From JAOTWJ01 sp036398175 (lineage in GTDB: Bacteria > Gemmatimonadota > Gemmatimonadetes > Gemmatimonadales > GWC2-71-9), in NCBI GenBank assembly GCA_036398175.1, contig DASWHL010000014.1, positions 1 through 32,208 of the forward strand: DNA of 32,208 nt, written 5' to 3'. Each line of letters opens with the position of its first letter. The first letter of the stretch is position 1. A program made the position numbers and the translations under genes. This document shows positions 1 through 5,651 of the stretch, in pieces. The notes under the pieces were generated by a model. That model saw only the letters and a list, made by a program, of their open reading frames with translations, did no database searches and had not been told where the DNA came from.

Positions 1-1
1 C

Positions 2-196
2 ACGCTCGCGGTGGGTGGGGTGAAGATCCTGATCCACGGCGAGACGCGGCCGTGCGAGCAAATGGACGAGGCGCTGCCCGGCCTGCGCGCCGCGCTCGGC
101 CCGGATTGGCGTGGGGGTGTGTTCGGCGAGGTGCTGGACGACGGAGAGATCGCGGTAGGTGATCCCGTCCGCTGGGCGGAATCCATCTCGCCCTGA
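2..196 (+). CDS. MOSC domain protein, C-terminal part (5' end outside window)
   Basis: The frame is open from the left edge, so only the last 64 residues are seen. The stretch G-E-T-R-P-C-E-Q-M-D followed by R-G-G-V-F-G-E-V-L and G-D-P-V matches the end of MOSC domains (the molybdenum cofactor sulfurase C-terminal fold), where a conserved Cys in the R-P-C region is thought to carry sulfur or bind metal. These proteins are soluble and take part in sulfur delivery to metallocofactors or in N-hydroxylated compound reduction. The substrate here cannot be told. A GTG at position 11 would be a possible start, but it would cut off most of the domain, so the gene surely begins upstream. It converges on the kinase gene at 214, with a short repeat between them. 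Confidence 0.75.
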   Translation, partial: TLAVGGVKILIHGETRPCEQMDEALPGLRAALGPDWRGGVFGEVLDDGEIAVGDPVRWAESISP

Positions 197-198
197 CA

Positions 199-226
199 GC
201 CATCGGCTATCGGCTATCGGCCGACG
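199..226. repeat. 7-bp tandem repeat (GCYATCG) at convergent gene ends
   Basis: Units GCCATCG (199-205), GCTATCG (206-212), GCTATCG (213-219) and a diverged GCCGACG (220-226). The stop codon of the minus-strand kinase (214-216) lies inside it. The same unit family occurs at 21352-21443, and a related one at 18730-18750. Confidence 0.8.
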
Positions 227-1740
227 GCCTCCGCGCACTGCTCGGCCAGGCGGTCGGCCAGGTCCTCGAGGATGCGGGCCTTGGTGGCCACCACCGAGCG
301 GAAGATGACCCGGGAGATGGCGTAGGTCCCGCCGAGCACGAGTGCCGCACCGGGAATGACGAGCACCGACGCACCCAGCGGGATCCCGACGCCGAGAAGG
401 ACGGCCGTCCCGCCCCCGCCCGCTCCGCCCCAGATCCCGCCGAAGATCCCGCCCGCCGTCTCGCCAAGCCGCTGCTCCAGCTGGATCCGCGTCTGCCCAT
501 GCCGGGCAAAGATGCGGACCGCGATGTTCGGTCCCTCGTCCTGCGCGCTCTCCCACATCTGCTCGAAATCAAACGCGCTGACCAGCTTCTTGGGCTTGCG
601 TGCGGTCCAGATGAGGGTCTGGTGCGAGGCCGTGCCGTACCCCTCGTGCCCAAGCGCGGCCCGGATCTCGTCGAACAGGTACTCGTGCTCGTCCGATGGC
701 AGGAGCCCGGGGACGATCCGTTCCACGACGATCCTGGTGGGCGCGCCGAGGAACCCGGGCGTCGTCGTGGGCGCGGTGGCTGATGTCCGCGCCGGGGGCG
801 CGGCGGACGTGGTGCCGGCCGGCGGCCATGCGGGTTCCCGGGAAACGGCGGGCAGTGGCACGGCGGGCATCCCCACGGTTTCCGGATTGGCCAGTGCCTG
901 CGCGAACTCGCCGGCCGCGGGATACCGCTGTTCCGATCGGAGCGCGAGCGCCCGCACGAGCGCGCGCTCGGTCCCCGGCGGGAGCCGATTCAGGAGCGCC
1001 CGGTGGTCCGGCGCCGCCTCGAGAAACCGGCCGGCCGCGAGCAGGTCGGGCGTCACCCACGTCCGGGGCAGCCCACCCACCAGCATCTCGTAGGCCACCA
1101 CGCCCAGGCTGTAGACGTCCGTGGCCCGCGTGAGGTCCACGAGGCCCGCCGCCTGCTCGGGGCTCATGTATCCGGGCGTGCCGAGCGCGATGCCGGTGCG
1201 GGTCAGGTTGGCGGGTTCGGCCGCGCTGCTCACGGCCTTGGCGATGCCGAAATCCGTGAGCACGGCCTGTCCACCCGGGAGCAGGATGTTCTCGGGCTTG
1301 ATGTCGCGATGGAGAATGCCGGAGGCGTGCGCGTAGTCGAGCGCGGAGGCGAGCCGGCGGATGATCTCGACCGCGCCGTCGCGGTCCATGAGGCGGATCC
1401 GGCTGAGCAACCCGCGCAGGGACTCATCCGCGACGTACGGCATGACGTAGTAGAGCACGTCCCCATCCGTGCCGCCCGCGGGCCCGCTGGCACGCCCGCT
1501 GTCGTACAGCGGCAGGATGTGCGGATGCATCAGCCGGGCGGCGATCTCGATCTCGCGCAGAAACCGGTCGGGCCCGATCAGCTCGCCGAGATCGGAGCGG
1601 AGCACCTTCACAGCGACGGTGCGCCCGTGCTTCACCTCGCGCGCGCGGTAGACCGTGGCCATCCCCCCGCGGCCCACGACGGCCTCGAGGTCGTACCGGC
1701 CCGCGAGGGCCTGGCGCAGATGCTCGGGGAGATCCGGCAT
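214..1740 (-). CDS. Hanks-type serine/threonine protein kinase with C-terminal membrane-associated domain
   Basis: A 508-aa protein kinase that would phosphorylate Ser/Thr on unknown partners. The kinase domain spans about residues 16-285: Gly loop G-R-G-G-M-A-T-V (23-30), Lys45 in V-A-V-K, catalytic H-R-D-I-K-P-E-N (144-151, Asp146), D-F-G (163-165) and G-T-P-G-Y-M-S-P-E-Q (187-196). A Pro/Ala/Thr linker (290-330) leads to an unrecognised domain (335-425), a Gly-rich stretch (430-445) and a hydrophobic segment (about 446-475) that probably enters the membrane. The start is set at the ATG at 1740 because the kinase fold begins just after it; the open frame continues to 1860 but there reads through a repeat copy. 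No clear Shine-Dalgarno sequence is seen. The last codons (G-R-stop) are made by a 7-bp intergenic repeat. Confidence 0.9.
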   Translation of the reverse strand: MPDLPEHLRQALAGRYDLEAVVGRGGMATVYRAREVKHGRTVAVKVLRSDLGELIGPDRFLREIEIAARLMHPHILPLYDSGRASGPAGGTDGDVLYYVMPYVADESLRGLLSRIRLMDRDGAVEIIRRLASALDYAHASGILHRDIKPENILLPGGQAVLTDFGIAKAVSSAAEPANLTRTGIALGTPGYMSPEQAAGLVDLTRATDVYSLGVVAYEMLVGGLPRTWVTPDLLAAGRFLEAAPDHRALLNRLPPGTERALVRALALRSEQRYPAAGEFAQALANPETVGMPAVPLPAVSREPAWPPAGTTSAAPPARTSATAPTTTPGFLGAPTRIVVERIVPGLLPSDEHEYLFDEIRAALGHEGYGTASHQTLIWTARKPKKLVSAFDFEQMWESAQDEGPNIAVRIFARHGQTRIQLEQRLGETAGGIFGGIWGGAGGGGTAVLLGVGIPLGASVLVIPGAALVLGGTYAISRVIFRSVVATKARILEDLADRLAEQCAEAVGR

Positions 1741-1756
1741 GTGGGTCGAAATTACC

Positions 1757-1821
1757 GGCGCTGGAGCGGGGCCGCGAGCGGTCAGCCCCAGAGCGCGGGA
1801 ACGGGCGGATGCAGGCGCGTC
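1757..1821. repeat. 65-bp direct repeat, left copy (decayed copy of the epimerase 3' end)
   Basis: Aligned without gaps to 2836-2900 with about five mismatches in 65. Read on the minus strand it still encodes the epimerase ending L-H-P-P-V-P-A-L-W-G-stop, and weaker similarity (R-P-D-A) continues a little further. It lies just upstream of the kinase start and is not attached to an epimerase gene. See the right copy. Confidence 0.85.
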
Positions 1822-1986
1822 TGGTGGACGGCGTCTGGCCGGGTGCCGGAGCCGTTCCACGGGATCCTGGCGCTACATTTGCCGACTTGGGTTGCAGCGG
1901 GCAATCTACTGGGTGCTCTGCCGCCGGACGGAAAGACCGTTCGCGGGTCCAACACGAGTGTCAAGTTACGCGGACATCGAAACGAT

Positions 1987-1991
1987 GGAGG
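1987..1991 (+). promoter_or_regulatory. Shine-Dalgarno GGAGG that decides the SnoaL-like start
   Basis: GGAGG followed by five bases and GTG at 1997. This favours GTG 1997 over the in-frame ATG at 1985, which the GGAGG itself overlaps. Confidence 0.6.
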
Positions 1992-1996
1992 AACAA

Positions 1997-2506
1997 GTGG
2001 TCACCCGTCGCCAACTGTGTCGGACCCTGAGGTCTGCATTTCTCATGCTGCCGGCCCTTCTCAGCATGACTGCGTGCACCACGAGGACGGCGTCTATGAA
2101 CCAGGCTGAGCTGAACGACTTCGCAACCCGCTATGCGGCAGCCTGGAGCGGCCTGAATCCCGACGATCTGGCGTCGTTCTATGCCGAGAAGGGATCCCTC
2201 TCCGTCAATGCCGGTGCTCCGTCTGTCGGGCGCGCGGTGATCGCCGCCACGGCCAAGGAATATATGACCGCATTCCCCGACATGGTCGTGAATATGGACT
2301 CGGTGAGCCAGGAGGGCAGCCACGCAACGTTTTACTGGACGTGGATTGGAACGAACACCGGCCCTGGAGGCACGGGCAACCCCGTTCGTATTAGTGGCTA
2401 CGAGGAATGGACGATTGGTGCCGATGGCCTGATCGTGGAGTCAAGAGGGCATTTCGATGAAGCAGAGTACCAACGCCAGTTGAGCGGCGATGGCGGGGGA
2501 CGCTGA
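1997..2506 (+). CDS. SnoaL/NTF2-like predicted lipoprotein
   Basis: A 169-aa protein. Residues 1-26 look like a lipoprotein signal: basic R-R-Q-L-C-R-T-L-R, a hydrophobic core and S-M-T-A-C with Cys27 as the lipidation site. Residues 35-165 fit a SnoaL-like (NTF2 superfamily) fold: an N-terminal helix with R-Y-A-A-A-W, F-Y-A-E-K-G, a segment with T-A-F-P-D-M-V, then F-Y-W-T-W-I-G-T and a final strand ending in S-R-G-H-F-D. Members bind or transform small molecules, or are non-catalytic; no role can be assigned. The GTG start is chosen from the GGAGG at 1987-1991. G+C is visibly lower than in the neighbours (a hand count of 2281-2340 gives about 57%), and the gene lies between two copies of a 65-bp repeat, suggesting it was acquired. 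Confidence 0.75.
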   Translation: MVTRRQLCRTLRSAFLMLPALLSMTACTTRTASMNQAELNDFATRYAAAWSGLNPDDLASFYAEKGSLSVNAGAPSVGRAVIAATAKEYMTAFPDMVVNMDSVSQEGSHATFYWTWIGTNTGPGGTGNPVRISGYEEWTIGADGLIVESRGHFDEAEYQRQLSGDGGGR

Positions 2507-2550
2507 GGTTATGGCCTCCCTCCCGCACGCGCCTCTGATCGGAGGGTTAG

Positions 2551-2829
2551 ATGAAGGTGGACATTGACAAGCTGACCGAAGCCGAGCTCATTGACCTGAA
2601 CAACCGCATAGTTGCACGCCTCCGCTTCCTGCGCCAGATGCGTGCGCATGCCGCGATGCTGGAGTTTCGCATCGGCGATCGGGTGGAGTTTCAGCCCGAC
2701 GGCCGCCCTCCGGTGGTCGGCATGCTGACTCGATACAACAAGAAGACGGTGACGGTTATCACCGACCGAGGCGGCCGACGCAAGCCAGATCCGGCTCCTC
2801 GGGAAGTGACTCCGGCACTCCCGGCGTAA
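2551..2829 (+). CDS. Small conserved protein, function unknown
   Basis: A 92-aa cytosolic protein with a good GGAGGG ribosome site six to seven bases upstream of its ATG. The N-terminal half is helical with the pattern L-T-E-A-E-L-I-D-L-N-N-R-I-V followed by R-L-R-F-L. The second half is beta-rich, with F-R-I-G-D-R-V-E-F, G-M-L-T-R-Y-N-K-K-T-V-T-V-I and a terminal D-R-G-G-R. This arrangement resembles a widespread family of small uncharacterised bacterial proteins with an SH3/KOW-like half. The usual W-x-V-S-P ending is not present; the tail is Pro-rich instead. It follows the SnoaL-like gene by 44 bases on the same strand, so the two may be co-transcribed, and it shares the same repeat-flanked block. 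No function is proposed. Confidence 0.7.
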   Translation: MKVDIDKLTEAELIDLNNRIVARLRFLRQMRAHAAMLEFRIGDRVEFQPDGRPPVVGMLTRYNKKTVTVITDRGGRRKPDPAPREVTPALPA

Positions 2830-2835
2830 GACCAG

Positions 2836-2900
2836 GGCGCCGGAGCGGGCCAGCGAGCGGTCAGCCCCAGAGCGCGGGAACTGGCGGATGCAGGTGCGTC
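2836..2900. repeat. 65-bp direct repeat, right copy (true 3' end of the epimerase gene)
   Basis: This copy covers the last 40 bases of the epimerase gene and 25 bases beyond its stop codon. It matches 1757-1821. Together the copies bracket a block of about 1 kb holding the SnoaL-like gene and the 92-aa gene. Confidence 0.85.
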
Positions 2901-3841
2901 CCATCCCAGCGGAGCGCGTCGGGGCGGTCCTTGGCCAGCCACAGCGGCCCGTCCAGATCCACCCAGTCCGCGGCGGATGCGAGCAGCATGGCCGGCGCCA
3001 TCAGTAGGGACGTGCCCATCATCGTACCGACCATGACCCGCAACTTGGCCCCCCGCGCCGCTGCCACGACGCGCATCGCCTCCGTCAGCCCGCCCGCCTT
3101 GTCGAGCTTGACGTTCACGACGTCGTAGCGCCCCACGAGGCCCGCCACGTCAGCGCTCGTGTGGCAGGATTCATCCGCGCAGACGGGAACCGGATGCGCG
3201 ATGCCGTCGAGCAGGCCGTCCTCTCCGGCGTGGAGGGGCTGCTCGACCAACTCGACGCCCAGATCGGCCATCGCGGCGAGGTGGTCGGGAAGCTGTGCCG
3301 CGGTCCAGGCCTCGTTGGCGTCCACGATGAGCCGTGTGTCCGGGACGGCCTCCCGGACGGCACGCACGCGCGCCAGGTCACCCTTGCCGCCCAGCTTGAG
3401 CTTGAGCAGCGGATAGCGCGCGGCTTCCGCCGCGCTCGCCGCCATCGCGTCCGGGGCGTCGAGCGAAATGGTGAAGGCGGTGACCACGGGAATGGGCGGC
3501 GGAAGCTCGGCGAGCGCGTGCGCCGGGCAACCGCGGCGCTTGGCCTCGAGGTCCCACAGCGCGCAGTCGAGTGCGTTGCGGGCCGCCCCCGCCGGCAGGC
3601 GTGCTTCGAGCCCGGCCCGGTCGAGACCCTCCGCCACGCGGCCCGCGACCTGCTCGATGGCCGCCATGACGCCGGCCACGCTCTCGCCGTACCGCGGATA
3701 CGGCACGCACTCGCCGCGTCCCACGGCGTCGCCGTCCCGCAGCTCGACGACCACCACTTCCGAATGCGTCCGGGCGGCGCGCGAGATGGCGAACACGCCA
3801 CGCAGCGGCCACGACTCGTGATGCACGGACACGGTCTTCAC
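2861..3841 (-). CDS. L-Ala-D/L-Glu-type dipeptide epimerase (enolase superfamily)
   Basis: A 326-aa enolase-superfamily enzyme predicted to invert the alpha carbon of a residue in a dipeptide, as in recycling of murein L-Ala-D-Glu. The MLE-type barrel is complete: catalytic Lys pair K-L-K (147, 149), metal ligands Asp174 (D-A-N-E-A-W), Glu200 (V-E-Q-P-L) and Asp223 (C-A-D-E-S), second catalytic Lys245 in N-V-K-L-D-K, and the D-L-D motif (295-297) that holds the dipeptide amino group in known dipeptide epimerases. The start is GTG at 3841, with GGAGG four bases before it. That start overlaps the stop of the quinone oxidoreductase gene (GTGA), so translation is probably coupled. The exact dipeptide preference cannot be read. 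The 3' end is duplicated at 1757-1821. Confidence 0.88.
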   Translation of the reverse strand: MKTVSVHHESWPLRGVFAISRAARTHSEVVVVELRDGDAVGRGECVPYPRYGESVAGVMAAIEQVAGRVAEGLDRAGLEARLPAGAARNALDCALWDLEAKRRGCPAHALAELPPPIPVVTAFTISLDAPDAMAASAAEAARYPLLKLKLGGKGDLARVRAVREAVPDTRLIVDANEAWTAAQLPDHLAAMADLGVELVEQPLHAGEDGLLDGIAHPVPVCADESCHTSADVAGLVGRYDVVNVKLDKAGGLTEAMRVVAAARGAKLRVMVGTMMGTSLLMAPAMLLASAADWVDLDGPLWLAKDRPDALRWDGTHLHPPVPALWG

Positions 3842-4818
3842 GACACCTCCACCACCAGCTTCCCGAAGTTCGCGTTCGCTTCCATGATGCGGTGCGCTTC
3901 GGCCACCGCACTGAACGGCAGCACGGCGTGGATCACCGGCCGGCATGCCCCGCGCGCGAGGAGCGGCAGGACGTCCGCGGCAAAGCCGGCCACGGCGTCC
4001 GCCTTTTCCGCCGCGCTCCGCGGCCGGAGCACCGTTCCTTCGATGCGGAGGCGCCGGCGCAGAATCACGCCCAGGTCCGTCTCCGCGACGGCCCCCGCGG
4101 TGAGCCCCACGAGCACCAGCCGTCCGCGCTCGGCGAGCGCCTCCAGCGTCCGCGGGAACTGCGCGCCGCCCACGAGGTCGAGCGCCACGTCCGCGCCCGC
4201 CCCCGCGGTCGCCTCCAGCGTGGCGTCCACGAAGTCTTCCTTGGGCGTGAGGACGGGCACGTCGAGCCCCAGGGCCCCGGCGCGCGCGAGCTTGTCCGGC
4301 GTTCGGCTCGTGCCGATCACCCGCGCGCCCATCGCCTTGGCCAGCTGCAGCGCCGCGACGCCCACGCCGCTTCCCACCGCGTGCACGAGCAGCCATTCGC
4401 CCGCGCGGAGCCCCGCACGGCGCAGGGCATCGTGCGCGGTGACGAACGCCTCGGGAACCGCGCCGGCCTCCGCGTCGGTCAGCGCCTCGGGCACGCGCAC
4501 GGCGTGGCTGGCCGGCACGACCACGTACTCGGCATACGTGCCGCCGCCCGCGATCCCCATGACGCGGTCGCCGGCCACCCACGGCTGTGGCCCGCCGCCC
4601 ACCGCCTCGACCTCACCGGCGAACTCGAGTCCGGGAATGTCCTGCGGGGCGTCCCCGGGCGCGGGGTAGCGGCCGCGCCGCTGGAGCAGGTCGGCGCGGT
4701 TGACGCCGAACGCGCGGACCCGCACGCGGATGGCGCCCGGGCCCGGCTCCGGCACGGGCACGTCGCGCACCACGAGCACCTCGGGGTCTCCCGGCCGGGA
4801 GATCACGACCGCCCGCAT
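3838..4818 (-). CDS. NAD(P)H quinone oxidoreductase, PIG3 family (medium-chain dehydrogenase/reductase)
   Basis: A 326-aa soluble oxidoreductase of the zinc-free MDR branch. The N-terminal GroES-like half carries N-R-A-D-L-L-Q-R-R-G-R-Y-P-A-P (40-54) and G-L-E-F-A-G (63-68), hallmarks of the PIG3/TP53I3-type quinone reductases. The Rossmann half has H-A-V-G-S-G-V-G (146-153) and a downstream T-S-R-T (170-173), where a Ser/Arg pair usually selects NADPH. The cysteine cluster that binds structural zinc in alcohol dehydrogenases is absent. Its length matches the family. Its stop overlaps the epimerase start, and it follows the UPF0173 gene by 28 bases, so the three probably form one unit. Likely reaction: one-electron reduction of quinones or related electrophiles. 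Confidence 0.88.
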   Translation of the reverse strand: MRAVVISRPGDPEVLVVRDVPVPEPGPGAIRVRVRAFGVNRADLLQRRGRYPAPGDAPQDIPGLEFAGEVEAVGGGPQPWVAGDRVMGIAGGGTYAEYVVVPASHAVRVPEALTDAEAGAVPEAFVTAHDALRRAGLRAGEWLLVHAVGSGVGVAALQLAKAMGARVIGTSRTPDKLARAGALGLDVPVLTPKEDFVDATLEATAGAGADVALDLVGGAQFPRTLEALAERGRLVLVGLTAGAVAETDLGVILRRRLRIEGTVLRPRSAAEKADAVAGFAADVLPLLARGACRPVIHAVLPFSAVAEAHRIMEANANFGKLVVEVS

Positions 4819-4846
4819 GCGCCGCCGCGTGCCGGTCGTCAGAGGC

Positions 4847-5521
4847 TCACGCTCCAGTCCGCCAGGACTCCCCCGGCTTCAGGACCTTCACCTGCACGCC
4901 CTTCGGTGCAAACGCCTTCGTGTTCTGCGCGATGGGCGGCCAGGTGTCGTAGTGGATCGGGATGGCCACCGGCGCCCCGATCATCTCGGCCGCCCGGGTC
5001 GCCAGCTCCGGACCCATGGTGTAGCGGTCGCCGATGGGAATGAGCGCCACGTCCGGCTGGTAGACCTCGCCGATCAGCCGCATGTCGCCGAACAGGCCGG
5101 TGTCGCCGCAGTGGTAGACCGTCACGCCGCCGATGTGCGCGACGATCCCGCAGGGCATCCCCAGGTACCGCCCCTCGTACGACGACGAGTGAAAGGCCTG
5201 CGTGAACGCCACCCAGCCGAACGGCGTCGCGATCTTGCCTCCGGGATTGCCGGGCTCGGTACGCCCGACCCCCTGCTCCGCGAGGAAGTTGCACAGCTCG
5301 AACACGGCAATGACGGTCGCGTCGTTGCGGCGTGCGATGGCCACGGTGTCGCCGACGTGGTCGCTGTGGCCGTGCGTGAGCGCGATGAACTGGCAGTGCA
5401 GGTCGTCGGGCTTGTGACGGGCCACGGGATTGCCGGTGAGGAACGGGTCGAGGGCGAGCGTGTGCCGGCCATCGTCGAGCGTGAAGCCCGCGTGGCCAAG
5501 GTAGGTCAGCGTCAGCGTCAT
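4847..5521 (-). CDS. UPF0173 metal-dependent hydrolase (metallo-beta-lactamase fold)
   Basis: A 224-aa cytosolic hydrolase of the UPF0173 (YtkL) family. It starts M-T-L-T-L-T-Y-L-G-H-A-G-F, has the metal motif H-G-H-S-D-H-V-G-D (50-58: His50, His52, Asp54, His55), a later C-G-D-T-G-L-F-G-D-M that supplies the bridging Asp, and P-I-H-Y-D-T-W near the end, which supplies the last His. Substrates of the family are unknown. The ATG at 5521 is chosen over the in-frame ATG at 5566 because GGAGG lies seven bases upstream (5529-5533) and the fold begins there. It probably heads the unit with the quinone oxidoreductase and epimerase genes. Confidence 0.88.
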   Translation of the reverse strand: MTLTLTYLGHAGFTLDDGRHTLALDPFLTGNPVARHKPDDLHCQFIALTHGHSDHVGDTVAIARRNDATVIAVFELCNFLAEQGVGRTEPGNPGGKIATPFGWVAFTQAFHSSSYEGRYLGMPCGIVAHIGGVTVYHCGDTGLFGDMRLIGEVYQPDVALIPIGDRYTMGPELATRAAEMIGAPVAIPIHYDTWPPIAQNTKAFAPKGVQVKVLKPGESWRTGA

Positions 5522-5651
5522 GGTGCCACCTCCGGAGTCATTCACGGACTCGCAGTGAAAGGTCACCGGGGGTGCACCGGAAGGGAATCGGCTGCTTGAC
5601 GGGGGGCGCGGCGGGCGGGAGCTTCAACACCGGATCGAGGGACCCGCATCC

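Noticed and set aside
1655..1996. Upstream extension of the SnoaL-like frame
   Set aside because: The extension has Arg-rich low-complexity translation and overlaps the kinase start and the repeat; the lipoprotein signal and GGAGG place the start at 1997.
2506..2551. GTTAGAT at 2545-2551 fits the attC core GTTRRRY, raising an integron cassette idea for the SnoaL-like gene
   Set aside because: No matching RYYYAAC partner or palindromic attC structure was found, and no integrase is present. The match is likely chance.
3900..4582. Extension of the epimerase frame to 573 codons
   Set aside because: This part is antisense-like shadow of the quinone oxidoreductase gene in another frame; the epimerase fold and its GTG with GGAGG start at 3841.
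5596..5624. TTGACG at 5596 as a -35 element for the receptor kinase
   Set aside because: At 17 bases distance the -10 hexamer is GAGCTT, which matches the consensus poorly.
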